A DNA stretch of 10,497 nucleotides, taken from the NCBI GenBank assembly GCA_964589415.1, contig CAZPRQ010000043.1:1-10497 (forward strand), read 5' to 3'. The DNA comes from CAZPRQ01 sp964589415. GTDB lineage: Bacteria; Patescibacteriota; Doudnabacteria; UBA920. Of this stretch, positions 1 to 6,809 are shown piece after piece (the first letter of the stretch is position 1; each line of letters starts with the position of its first letter). A program made the translations under genes and the position numbers. The notes below the pieces were generated by a model. The model had not been told where the DNA came from, did not search any database, and worked only from the letters and a program-made list of their open reading frames with translations.

Positions 1-536
1 TCGTGTACTACCACGTAATTTATTATTGTCTCGGGAGTTAAAATAAGCCTATACGAAAAATTTACCGTACCGGCATTTGAACACGAACCCCAACGTGTGG
101 TGGCAGAAGTTATTCGCATTTTTTTCGGGCTAACTCCCATTAAAGCCGCGTACTCCCGCATTTTTTTGCTCAACATTATTTGAGCCTGTTGTTTGTAAAA
201 ACTGGCAAACAGGAGTCTGGCAAAAGAAAGTTTTAATTTGGATATTTCAAACACTTGGCCCGTAAAGGCAAGTTTTTGCCTAAAACCTTCCGTAACAACC
301 AACGGGTATTCGTTGCCCAAAAACAAAAACCTCTCACCTTCGACAAAATATTTTTTTGCCGCTTGCATTTCCCATATCCTTTTTTGCTGCCGCTCGATCC
401 ATAAAATTTTAGAAGCGACAAAGCGGTCAACAAATTCCCGGCTAATTTTTTTGGGAGCCTTAACTTCCACACCGCCTTGGGAGTTTACCCTAATAGCCAC
501 ACTCCTGCGTCCTGAAAAAGTAATATTATATACCAT
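1..536 (-). CDS. YgjP-type (DUF45, SprT/M48-like) zinc metallopeptidase, C-terminus missing
   Basis: Partial gene. It begins at ATG 536 with MVYNITFSGRRSVAIRV and stays open through the left edge, giving 178 visible residues. An in-frame TAA 12 bases upstream rules out a longer start. The N-terminal half (about 1-100) is the beta-rich region typical of the YgjP family, with GGVEVKAPKKIS followed by a Trp and basic residues. Residues 148-153 (RWGSCS) and the following N-F-S-Y-R-L and NYVVVH pattern match the family signature R-W-G-S-C-S...L..P...I.YVVVHELAH, so the window ends inside the HExxH zinc motif. The family is predicted to be a cytosolic zinc protease; its substrates are poorly known. 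It starts 12 bases after the FAD oxidoreductase stop, so it is probably co-transcribed. No Shine-Dalgarno site is visible. The family call is firm; the catalytic status is not visible here. Confidence 0.88.
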   Translation of the reverse strand, partial: MVYNITFSGRRSVAIRVNSQGGVEVKAPKKISREFVDRFVASKILWIERQQKRIWEMQAAKKYFVEGERFLFLGNEYPLVVTEGFRQKLAFTGQVFEISKLKLSFARLLFASFYKQQAQIMLSKKMREYAALMGVSPKKMRITSATTRWGSCSNAGTVNFSYRLILTPETIINYVVVH

Positions 537-548
537 GCCTAATTAAAT

Positions 549-2201
549 CTAATACTTCTGCCGAATATGACTCATGGCGTATTTAAGAGTGCCGCCTACT
601 TTCTTGCCCGGGTTAAAAATATTAAGGGGGTCAAAAATTTGCTTGGTTTCTTTAAATAGCCCCATAATATCTTTTCCAAACATTTTTTCCAAATACGGCG
701 TGCGAATTATGCCATCATTATGTTCGGCGTCTATACTGCCGTTATGTTTTAATACCAAGTCATACACTTCTTCGGAAATTTTTGGAATTAACTCGCGTTC
801 TTTGGGATTACTTAAATCCATAAGCGGAATAATATGAAAATTCCCATCGCCCATATGTCCAGCCACCGTGTATATGAGAGAAGGGTACCGCTTGAATATT
901 TCGTTTAAAGCCGGCAAAAACTCGGGTAAAAATTCCGGCCTAACTGTTATGTCGTCTATAAAGGGCGCGGTATGTTTGCCGGAAACATGCTGGCGCAGCA
1001 AATTAAAACTTTCGCGCCTTACTGTCCAATATTTGCTGGCCTCCTGCTCATTTTTAGTAATATGAGTTTTGAGCTTAAATTTTCCCATTATGGCTTTTTG
1101 GGCGGCCAATGCCTGACTGTTTACGCTTTGGTCATCGTAGCCGGTAAATTCCGCTATTAAAACCAGCTTCGGGACCCCACCTGTTAGCACCATGCCAATT
1201 TCCGGCATAAATTGGAAAAACAATTTTACAGCATTGCCTTTCATGCGCTTTAAAATGCCGGGCAAAAACCGCATAGCTAGGCTAAAAGTATGATTATCGT
1301 AAGACTCAAATGTCTCGGGCTTGAAAGTCAAAACTTCATCTATTATTTTCCCCAGTTGACTAATGTCATTTAAAAACATAACCAAGAGCTTGGCTTTTGG
1401 CTTTGGCCTAACAAGCGCGAACTTTACTTTTGTAATAATTCCAAGCGTACCTTGACTTCCAACTATTAATTTACACAAATTAAATATTCTGTCTTTTTTG
1501 TCCCATACATTCCAAAGGTAGTACCCGGCCGAATTTTTGGAAACTTTTGGCTTGGCCGCGGCAAGCATTTCGTAGTTGGAATTTATTAGGTGGTAAATTT
1601 TTCGGTATAATTCCCCTTCAAAAGTCGATAATTTCAATTTTATTTCCAAATCCTTCTCATGTAATGGTTTTATAACATACTCATTTCCGTCGGAAAGCAC
1701 AACATGTAACTCTTCTACATAATTTTCGGTCTTGCCGTAAGAAAGCGACTTTTCTCCGCCGCTATTGTTTGCCACAACACCTCCTACCGCGCACAAATGC
1801 TTAGAGGCAGGGTAACTGGGCATAATTAAATTATGTTTTAAAGTAGCCTTTTCAAAATCCCGCCAGTAGGCGCCGGGTTCCACTTCCGCCCAGGCATCTC
1901 CCACCTGGCCAATGCGGTTTAAGTTCGCGGTAAAATCCAAAATAATACTCTCGTTTAAAGAACCGCCGGACATGCACGTACCGGCCGCGCGCGCGGTAAG
2001 GGAAATTTTGGGATTGTGAGGTTTTTCTGTCGCGGCAAAGCGCACCAATTTTTTTACGTCTTCCACGGTTTTGGGTTTTACTACCACTTCCGGCACCACC
2101 TCAAAAATACTGGCGTCATAAGCGGCCAACATTCTGTCATGTTCGCTTGCCAGCACTTCTCCGTCCAAACCCAATGTTTTAATTTTTGTTTCTAAACTCA
2201 T
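549..2201 (-). CDS. FAD-linked oxidoreductase, GlcD / D-lactate dehydrogenase type
   Basis: A 550-residue protein of the VAO/PCMH flavoprotein family. An N-terminal FAD_binding_4 domain (about 35-260) carries the pyrophosphate loop TARAAGTCMSGGSLN (69-83), PASKHLCAVGGVVANNSGG (131-149) and GSQGTLGIITKV (248-259). A C-terminal FAD-oxidase domain (about 265-535) carries GHMGDGNFHI (448-457), DAEHNDGI (491-498) and PLNIFNPGK (525-533), which include the His and acidic residues that bind the metal or substrate carboxylate. Relatives oxidise 2-hydroxy acids such as D-lactate, glycolate or 2-hydroxyglutarate and pass electrons to a quinone or other acceptor. The substrate cannot be told from sequence. 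No signal peptide, membrane segment or fused CCG iron-sulphur domain is present. It starts at ATG 2201, 42 bases after the 90-residue orphan, and is followed by the metallopeptidase gene. Family certain, substrate unknown. Confidence 0.93.
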   Translation of the reverse strand: MSLETKIKTLGLDGEVLASEHDRMLAAYDASIFEVVPEVVVKPKTVEDVKKLVRFAATEKPHNPKISLTARAAGTCMSGGSLNESIILDFTANLNRIGQVGDAWAEVEPGAYWRDFEKATLKHNLIMPSYPASKHLCAVGGVVANNSGGEKSLSYGKTENYVEELHVVLSDGNEYVIKPLHEKDLEIKLKLSTFEGELYRKIYHLINSNYEMLAAAKPKVSKNSAGYYLWNVWDKKDRIFNLCKLIVGSQGTLGIITKVKFALVRPKPKAKLLVMFLNDISQLGKIIDEVLTFKPETFESYDNHTFSLAMRFLPGILKRMKGNAVKLFFQFMPEIGMVLTGGVPKLVLIAEFTGYDDQSVNSQALAAQKAIMGKFKLKTHITKNEQEASKYWTVRRESFNLLRQHVSGKHTAPFIDDITVRPEFLPEFLPALNEIFKRYPSLIYTVAGHMGDGNFHIIPLMDLSNPKERELIPKISEEVYDLVLKHNGSIDAEHNDGIIRTPYLEKMFGKDIMGLFKETKQIFDPLNIFNPGKKVGGTLKYAMSHIRQKY

Positions 2202-2243
2202 ATTTTATATTAACAGTTATGACCATGTCCCCATTTTCCCCTA

Positions 2244-2516
2244 TTAACGAGTGTCTATTTCGTTACCACGGCCTTCCTTAAGTTCTTTATGTTGTTTTAT
2301 CCATTCAGTAGCCTCTGGAGTTAATTGGATATCAGCTCCGTCCCCTGATTTCCCAAAATCTTTAATGCTTAAAACTCCTAACTCACTACCCCTCACAGCC
2401 AACATTTTATGACCAAACTCCATTTTCTCATCATTATAGTGGCCATCATTATCAAAACTAATATACTGCATTAAGTCTTTTAACACCTGCTCTTGTTCTG
2501 GTCTTAATTGCATCAT
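2244..2516 (-). CDS. hypothetical 90-residue protein, first gene of the FAD oxidoreductase operon
   Basis: Not recognised. The frame runs from tandem ATG codons (2516 and 2513) to TAA at 2244. The protein is soluble, with no membrane segment or cysteine. It begins with a predicted helix (LRPEQEQVLKDLMQYI, about 4-19) and has a middle segment HKMLAVRGSELGVLSIKDFG. It ends with LTPEATEWIKQHKEL (about 65-79), a second helix, and a charged tail. The helix, beta-like stretch and 'L-T-P-E-A-x-x-W-I' ending loosely recall small winged-helix proteins, but this is only a guess. It lies 42 bases before the FAD oxidoreductase on the same strand, behind a plausible extended -10 promoter. No good Shine-Dalgarno site precedes the ATG. 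Coding status is supported by the open frame, spacing and plausible composition. Confidence 0.7.
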   Translation of the reverse strand: MMQLRPEQEQVLKDLMQYISFDNDGHYNDEKMEFGHKMLAVRGSELGVLSIKDFGKSGDGADIQLTPEATEWIKQHKELKEGRGNEIDTR

Positions 2517-2550
2517 AGGATATTGATTATTTAATACTTAAGTCAAATCC

Positions 2551-2579
2551 ATATTAGCATAAAAAACACTGGAAATGAA
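2551..2579 (-). promoter_or_regulatory. candidate promoter of the 90-residue / FAD oxidoreductase / metallopeptidase operon
   Basis: On the minus strand an extended -10 element, TGC followed by TAATAT (the hexamer at 2556-2551), is preceded at 17 bases by a weak -35 (TTCATT, 2579-2574). Transcription would start near 2544, about 28 bases before the first ATG. The -35 match is poor, so the call rests mainly on the extended -10. Confidence 0.4.
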
Positions 2580-2587
2580 ACGGCGTC

Positions 2588-2620
2588 AAAAACTTAAAGC
2601 AACCAGCTTCGAGGTTTGCT
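2588..2620 (-). terminator. candidate intrinsic terminator after the macro-domain gene
   Basis: Read on the minus strand, AGCAAACC (2620-2613) pairs with GGTTGCT (2605-2599), with one bulged A and an 8-base loop. It is followed by TTTAAGTTTTT. The stem is short and the U tract is interrupted, but it lies just downstream of the macro-domain stop and upstream of the next promoter, where an end of transcript is expected. Confidence 0.5.
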
Positions 2621-2645
2621 GTTAAAATCATTTTCCAAATGACGT

Positions 2646-3176
2646 CTAAAATATTTCTTCCGCCGCGGTTTGATATATTGCCAAATCCTCTTTCGAGTGA
2701 CAGACAAAAATAATGGAGCGGATAAATGTTTTTATATTGCCTTCCAAGTACTCTTTTATGCTCTCCATGGCAATGGGGGCGGATTCTTCCGCGGGGAAGC
2801 CGTAAGCCCCGGTCCCCATAGTCGGGAAAGCTATGGAAGCAATACTATGCTCATTGGCGACGGCTAAAATATTTTTATAACAATCTTCCAAATATGAAGC
2901 TTCCATGCCATCCATTTGTCCATACATAGGACAGACGGTATGAATAACAAATTTCGCGGGCAAGTTGTAACCGTAGGTAATTTTAACTTCTCCAATCTTG
3001 CAGCCGCCAAGACGCATGCAAGCCCGGTCAAACTCCGGGCCGGCTGCCTTATGCAAAACGCCGTTTACTCCTGTGCCGGCGGAAAGCTTGCCACTCGAAA
3101 CATGGACAATGGCGCCTGCTGCCAATTTGGTTATATCGTCCAACTGAATTTTTATTTCACAATTTCCATACCGCAT
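2646..3176 (-). CDS. macro-domain (ADP-ribose-binding) protein with altered catalytic positions
   Basis: A single macro domain of the MacroD/YmdB type. ATG 3176 gives 176 residues, close to E. coli YmdB (177). Family hallmarks: QLDDITKL (11-18), GTGVNGVLHKAAGPEFDRAC (34-53), the LPAKFVIHTVCP segment (72-83) and the phosphate loop PTMGTGAYGFP (118-128). Family members bind ADP-ribose or remove it or acetyl groups from its derivatives in the cytoplasm. Aligned by eye to YmdB, Asn22 is His25, Asn25 is Ser28 (NAAN becomes HVSS) and Asp35 is Asn38. The residues reported as important for YmdB deacetylation are therefore changed, and this copy may be a binder or use different chemistry. A TTG start at 3230 would lengthen it by 18 residues but overlap the upstream gene by 47 bases, so I prefer ATG 3176, 7 bases after that gene's stop. 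Confidence 0.9.
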   Translation of the reverse strand: MRYGNCEIKIQLDDITKLAAGAIVHVSSGKLSAGTGVNGVLHKAAGPEFDRACMRLGGCKIGEVKITYGYNLPAKFVIHTVCPMYGQMDGMEASYLEDCYKNILAVANEHSIASIAFPTMGTGAYGFPAEESAPIAMESIKEYLEGNIKTFIRSIIFVCHSKEDLAIYQTAAEEIF

Positions 3177-3183
3177 ATTGGTT

Positions 3184-3399
3184 TTAAAATTTTGGGGCAA
3201 ACGCGGTATAAACCGCTCCGTCGCTGCCAAAACGGCTAACCGTCTGCCAACCCGCTTTTTGCGCCCACTGCTTTACGATTTCATTTTTTTGGCTTTGGGA
3301 TGCTAATTCAAATTTTGAAAATACATGCCTATCTGGCGCCTTGCCAAACGCGGCTATATATAAATCTTTAAAACTGTAAGCACATTCGGGATTTGGCAT
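3184..3399 (-). CDS. conserved-looking 71-residue hypothetical protein
   Basis: A small soluble protein from ATG 3399 to TAA 3184. It has an N-terminal helix (YSFKDLYIAAFGKAPD, about 8-23), a charged middle helix (about 34-45) and an aromatic, glycine-containing end, WAQKAGWQTVSRFGSDGAVY (45-64), then TAFAPKF. That ending looks like a small beta hairpin. I recall similar short proteins ending in W-A-x-x-A-G-W...D-G...Y-T-A-F-A-P in candidate-phyla genomes but cannot check this. It carries one cysteine, no membrane segment and no known catalytic motif. It sits between mscL (42 bases upstream) and the macro-domain gene (7 bases downstream), so the three may share a transcript. Function unknown. 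Confidence 0.72.
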   Translation of the reverse strand: MPNPECAYSFKDLYIAAFGKAPDRHVFSKFELASQSQKNEIVKQWAQKAGWQTVSRFGSDGAVYTAFAPKF

Positions 3400-3441
3400 A
3401 TTAACTTTTTAAAATTATTAGGACTTACGCGTTTGGCCTAA

Positions 3442-3753
3442 TTAGGATTGTTTTGCTTTGTCCAGCTTGTCCAACCCCAAAACCTTCACGCCAAAATATA
3501 CCACTGCCGCGATTATAATAAAATCTATAACCGTGCTTATTAAATCCCCATAAGCAATTACGGAAGAACCAATGTGAAAAGTCGCGGTTTTTAACCCGCC
3601 CGCGGAGCCCAAAAGCAAACCCACTAGCGGATTTATAAAATCATTCACCACCGCGGTTACGACTTTTGAAACCGCGCCGCCTAAAATAAACCCAACCGCG
3701 AGCCCCACCACTCCCTGCTCCCGGATAAAATCCATAAACCCTTTAAATGGCAT
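3442..3753 (-). CDS. mscL: large-conductance mechanosensitive channel MscL, short form
   Basis: A pentameric inner-membrane channel that opens under membrane tension to release osmolytes in hypo-osmotic shock. From ATG 3753 it has 103 residues: an amphipathic N-terminal helix (MPFKGFMDFIREQG), a first membrane helix with the gate (about 14-46: VVGLAVGFILGGAVSKVV, then FINPLVGLLLG), a short periplasmic loop (about 50-67) and a second membrane helix (about 68-93). The A-V-G-x-I-x-G-x-A pore pattern and the N-x-x-x-P-L-x-G-L segment are typical of MscL. It is shorter than E. coli MscL (136) because most of the cytoplasmic C-terminal helix is missing; it ends in a short basic tail. A GTG at 3762 could add three residues; neither start has a Shine-Dalgarno site. 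Divergent from the penicillin-binding protein gene. Confidence 0.92.
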   Translation of the reverse strand: MPFKGFMDFIREQGVVGLAVGFILGGAVSKVVTAVVNDFINPLVGLLLGSAGGLKTATFHIGSSVIAYGDLISTVIDFIIIAAVVYFGVKVLGLDKLDKAKQS

Positions 3754-3779
3754 AGTATTCACATTAAATTTAATTAAAC

Positions 3780-3803
3780 AAACCGTTTCTATTATAACGG
3801 TTT
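3780..3803. promoter_or_regulatory. inverted repeat spanning a consensus -10 box between mscL and the penicillin-binding protein gene
   Basis: AAACCGTT (3780-3787) and AACGGTTT (3796-3803) are perfect 8-base inverted arms around an 8-base centre. On the minus strand the site contains a consensus TATAAT (3796-3791), well placed as the mscL -10, though no good -35 lies upstream of it. T residues follow on the plus strand, so it resembles a terminator, but no upstream plus-strand gene needs one. An operator or a divergent-promoter element is the more natural reading; this is inference. Confidence 0.45.
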
Positions 3804-3852
3804 TTTAACTTTGGGAAAAGCGACTAAAAATGATAGACTGTATTTAGAAACT

Positions 3853-6321
3853 ATGAAAAAATTAAAAAGATTCGGTTTTAAATTTTTTCGCCATATTATA
3901 TATGGCATGACTCATTTTGCTCGCGGTTTTATGGGCGGGTTTTTTGTCATCATTACAATAGCACTAGCCTTATTCATGTTGTACCAGTATATTCATGCCA
4001 TTGTCTCTCCTAAAATTATTAATTTGGTAAATACGGCTATCCCCGAGTCCACGAAACTATATGCCCGCGACGGCACCCTGCTTTACGAAATATACAGCGA
4101 AACCAAACGCACGCCGGTGCCGCTAAGCGAAATCGCGCCCTCCCTGCAAAAAGCTACCATTGCCATAGAAGACAAAAACTTCTACTTCCATAAGGGCATT
4201 TCCCTGGAAAGCCTAGTTCGGTCGGCAATCAGTGACGCTTACTTAAAGGACGCGGCGTATGGCGGCAGTACCATAACCCAGCAGCTCATAAAAAACACGG
4301 TACTCTCCAACAAAAAAAGTATTTCCCGAAAACTGGCGGAAATAATTTGGGCGCTTGAGACTGAACGCTACTTAAGCAAGGATATTATATTGGAGCGCTA
4401 TTTAAACCAAATTCCCTATGGCCGCAAGTGCCTGGGAGTGGAATGTGCCGCCCAAAGTTACTTTGGCAAACCTGCGCGCGAACTTACTTTAGCCGAAAGC
4501 GCTTACCTCGCGGCAATGCCTCAAGCCCCTTCGCAGTATAATCCGCTGGGCCCCAACCGGGAACTTCTAGACGCGAGAAAAAATTACGTGCTGGATGCAA
4601 TGGAACAACAAGGTTATATTTCCAGTACTGAGAAAAGCCAAGCCAAACAAATAAAAGTGGAGTTTAAGCCCGAGGTGGAAAAAATTCTCGCGCCACATTT
4701 TTCCCTCTGGGTAAAACAAAATTTAATTGCCCGCTTTGGCAAAGACACCGTGGAAAAACAGGGACTTAAAGTCTATACCACCCTTGATCTGCGCCTGCAA
4801 AACATTGCGGAAGAAACAGTCGGCAAATACGCAAATATAAACAGCAAACAATACAACGCCTACAATGCGGCACTGGTGGCCACAAATCCCAAAAGCGGAG
4901 AAGTGTTGGCAATGGTGGGCAGTAAAGACTACTTTGGGCGGGTGCAGCCGCTCGGCTGCAATCCGGGCAAAAATTGCCTATTTGAACCTTTCACCAATGT
5001 AGCTACGAGCCTGCGCCAACCCGGTTCAAGTTTTAAACCATACGTTTATGCAACCGCGTTCGGGAAAAATTTTCGCTATACGCCTTCATCTATTATTTTA
5101 GACTCCCCGACCAATTTTAGCGTTCGGGGCTCAAAACCTTATGTCCCGCAAAATTATAACGGCCGATCCTACGGGCGCGTACCTATCCGCAAGGCTCTGG
5201 CTGGCAGTCTAAACATTCCGGCGGTCCGCATGGCTTCACTTATAGGAACCGAGAGCATAATTCAAAACGCGAAAGCAATGGGCATAACCGCGCCGCTATC
5301 CAACTGCGGACTCTCTCTTGCCCTGGGCAGTTGCGAAGTTAGCCTGCTTGACCATGTTACAGGTTTTGGAGTATTAGCAGCGGGGGGAGTTTATAACGGC
5401 AAAACAGCCATACTCACTGTTCAAGACAAAAATGGCAACACGCTCATTTCTCATGAACCCCAAAACCAACAAGTCATAGAACCGGAAGCGGCTTTTGAAA
5501 CTGTAAGCATTATGTCGGACGCCGAAGCCCGAGAATTTATTTTTGGAAACAGTACTCCACTTACGCTTCCTAACCGCCCGGTCGCGGCCAAAACCGGCAC
5601 TACCCAAAACTGGAAAGACGGTTGGACAGTTGGCTTTACCCCTTCCCTGGCAGTTGGAGTTTGGACCGGCAACAATGACGGCACGCTCATGCGAGCCGGA
5701 TCGGACGGCGTATTTACAGCCGCCCCCTTATGGCAGGAATTTATGCGGCAGGCACTTGGAGACACTGTAGCCGAAAAATTTACAATGCCCAAAACTGTCC
5801 AATATCTGGCCGTAGACAGACAAACGGGCAAAGTTTTAAAAGACCAAAAAGCCGGACGCTTTTTTGACTATTTCGCGGAATATTCCCTACCCCAAGCACC
5901 TAAGCCAAAACCTAAAACACCAATTATAAACCCGGAAGATTTAGATGCGGCCGAAAAACTCCGCCTGGCCGAAGCCGGCATAGACCCAAATAGTTTGCTT
6001 TATACCCCAAGCGAAGAAGAAAGCAATATTCTTCCGGTCGCGGAAATTATTAGTCCAAAAGAAAATTTTGAAATATATTCCCTTCCTTTAAATGTAATAG
6101 TAAAAACTTCCAATGCCGGCCAGACAGCTAAAGTGGAACTGTTTTTGGATGGAGATTTTATAGCCGAAAGCGAGGGCCCATTATTTTTATTTAAACTGGA
6201 AAATTTGCCAAAAAACGGCAAATTTATGCTAACAGCCAGAACCATTTCCCGCGAAGGCAGCTACACTGACAGCCAACCCTTGCCCATTTTTATTTATCTG
6301 CCGCAAAACAGTTTGCAATAA
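3853..6321 (+). CDS. class A penicillin-binding protein (transglycosylase/transpeptidase, PBP1A-like) with C-terminal Ig-like domain
   Basis: Bifunctional peptidoglycan synthase anchored in the cytoplasmic membrane: it polymerises lipid II and cross-links stem peptides outside the membrane. ATG 3853 gives 822 residues; a TTG at 3811 would add 14, and neither start has a clear ribosome binding site. Order: cytoplasmic basic N-terminus, membrane helix (about 26-46), GT51 domain (about 60-240) with IAIEDKNFYFHKG (catalytic Glu106) and GGSTITQQLIKN (137-148), then the transpeptidase domain (about 335-640). Transpeptidase motifs are S392-S-F-K395 (SxxK nucleophile), S452-L-N454 (SxN) and K580-T-G-T583 (KTGT). 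A proline/lysine linker (about 678-690) leads to an Ig-like beta domain (about 728-815). All catalytic motifs are intact. The six cysteines fall in three close pairs (193/198, 369/375, 485/494), all predicted extracytoplasmic. It is the only plus-strand gene here, divergent from mscL and convergent with the 144-residue gene. Confidence 0.96.
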   Translation: MKKLKRFGFKFFRHIIYGMTHFARGFMGGFFVIITIALALFMLYQYIHAIVSPKIINLVNTAIPESTKLYARDGTLLYEIYSETKRTPVPLSEIAPSLQKATIAIEDKNFYFHKGISLESLVRSAISDAYLKDAAYGGSTITQQLIKNTVLSNKKSISRKLAEIIWALETERYLSKDIILERYLNQIPYGRKCLGVECAAQSYFGKPARELTLAESAYLAAMPQAPSQYNPLGPNRELLDARKNYVLDAMEQQGYISSTEKSQAKQIKVEFKPEVEKILAPHFSLWVKQNLIARFGKDTVEKQGLKVYTTLDLRLQNIAEETVGKYANINSKQYNAYNAALVATNPKSGEVLAMVGSKDYFGRVQPLGCNPGKNCLFEPFTNVATSLRQPGSSFKPYVYATAFGKNFRYTPSSIILDSPTNFSVRGSKPYVPQNYNGRSYGRVPIRKALAGSLNIPAVRMASLIGTESIIQNAKAMGITAPLSNCGLSLALGSCEVSLLDHVTGFGVLAAGGVYNGKTAILTVQDKNGNTLISHEPQNQQVIEPEAAFETVSIMSDAEAREFIFGNSTPLTLPNRPVAAKTGTTQNWKDGWTVGFTPSLAVGVWTGNNDGTLMRAGSDGVFTAAPLWQEFMRQALGDTVAEKFTMPKTVQYLAVDRQTGKVLKDQKAGRFFDYFAEYSLPQAPKPKPKTPIINPEDLDAAEKLRLAEAGIDPNSLLYTPSEEESNILPVAEIISPKENFEIYSLPLNVIVKTSNAGQTAKVELFLDGDFIAESEGPLFLFKLENLPKNGKFMLTARTISREGSYTDSQPLPIFIYLPQNSLQ

Positions 6322-6330
6322 TAAATTCAT

Positions 6331-6358
6331 AAAAAAAGCGCGCAGTCTAGCTACGCGC
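6331..6358 (-). terminator. intrinsic terminator of the 144-residue gene, overlapping its stop codon
   Basis: On the minus strand GCGCG (6358-6354) and CGCGC (6342-6338) form a GC-rich stem around an 11-base loop, followed by seven T residues (6337-6331). The 5' arm starts inside the last two sense codons and the TAG stop lies in the loop. On the plus strand no U tract follows, so it should not efficiently stop the convergent penicillin-binding protein transcript. Confidence 0.78.
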
Positions 6359-6785
6359 CTGGCTCCTCCACCTCCAAAACCGAAGACACGAGTACAATAC
6401 CTTCGGCAATTTTGGCAGTTATTTCCTTAACAGACGACTCCTGGTTTATACATCCCTGGCTTTCCATGACCCCGAGTGTTCGCAAACACAAATCCGCGGC
6501 ATAAAGCGTGGGGTCCCTGGAAATGGTTCCCTCACTTTTACCTTTTACCGTGTTCGCCGCATGTGAGTTAACTTCTCTCAGTTTATCCGAATTCTTAAGG
6601 TGGTGGCCGGCAACAAGCCGCTCCATAAACCACTTTGTGGCAGTTAGCCCTTCCATCCACTTTTTATAGCTGTGAAAATACGGGCCTAGCACAAAACTTC
6701 CGGCCTTTTGCGCAAAGTAAAGGTCCAGCCAAATTTGCGAATCCGGGAGCCTAATAAAATACTGCCAATCCGTTTTTGATAGCAT
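6351..6785 (-). CDS. hypothetical 144-residue helical protein with its own promoter, ribosome binding site and terminator
   Basis: Not recognised. The frame runs from ATG 6785 to TAG 6351. The protein is soluble, with no signal peptide or membrane segment. The N-terminal part is aromatic (DWQYFIRLPDSQIWLDLYF, 6-24, then FVLGPYFHSYKKWMEG). A middle basic stretch has HHLKNSDKLREVNSHAANT (about 61-79), and the C-terminal half reads as amphipathic helices, e.g. VKEITAKIAEGIVLVSSVLEVEE. Two cysteines (about 99 and 111) are not in a metal-binding pattern. The overall impression is a small helical bundle. It is the best-defined transcription unit in the window: -35 and -10 at 17-base spacing, GGAGG four bases before the ATG, and a terminator over the stop codon. 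That supports a real, independently expressed gene, but there is no functional clue from neighbours. Confidence 0.8.
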   Translation of the reverse strand: MLSKTDWQYFIRLPDSQIWLDLYFAQKAGSFVLGPYFHSYKKWMEGLTATKWFMERLVAGHHLKNSDKLREVNSHAANTVKGKSEGTISRDPTLYAADLCLRTLGVMESQGCINQESSVKEITAKIAEGIVLVSSVLEVEEPGA

Positions 6786-6789
6786 GCAA

Positions 6790-6794
6790 CCTCC
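6790..6794 (-). promoter_or_regulatory. strong Shine-Dalgarno site of the 144-residue gene
   Basis: GGAGG on the minus strand, four bases before ATG 6785. It is unusual here because most other genes in the window lack a recognisable site, and it fixes the start codon of this gene. Confidence 0.8.
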
Positions 6795-6809
6795 GTAAAC
6801 AATGCGACT

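Noticed and set aside
238..546. 102-codon plus-strand frame opposite the metallopeptidase
   Set aside because: The minus-strand frame carries the family signature RWGSCS and continues to the window edge; the plus-strand frame is its shadow. A 79-codon frame at 233-472 is rejected for the same reason.
3177..3230. Upstream TTG start for the macro-domain gene
   Set aside because: It would overlap the 71-residue gene by 47 bases. The ATG at 3176 gives the usual family length.
3417..3446. CCTAATTAGG palindrome and ATTAGG/CCTAAT inverted repeat at the mscL 3' end
   Set aside because: Possible weak terminator, but the stem is only six AT-rich pairs with no real U tract, so I did not call it.
3811..3852. 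TTG start adding 14 residues to the penicillin-binding protein
   Set aside because: It has no ribosome binding site and abuts the inverted repeat. The ATG at 3853 gives a typical short basic N-terminus. Not fully excluded.
5374..5831. Minus- and plus-strand frames inside the penicillin-binding protein gene
   Set aside because: They lie opposite or out of frame with the conserved transpeptidase motifs and have no signals of their own.
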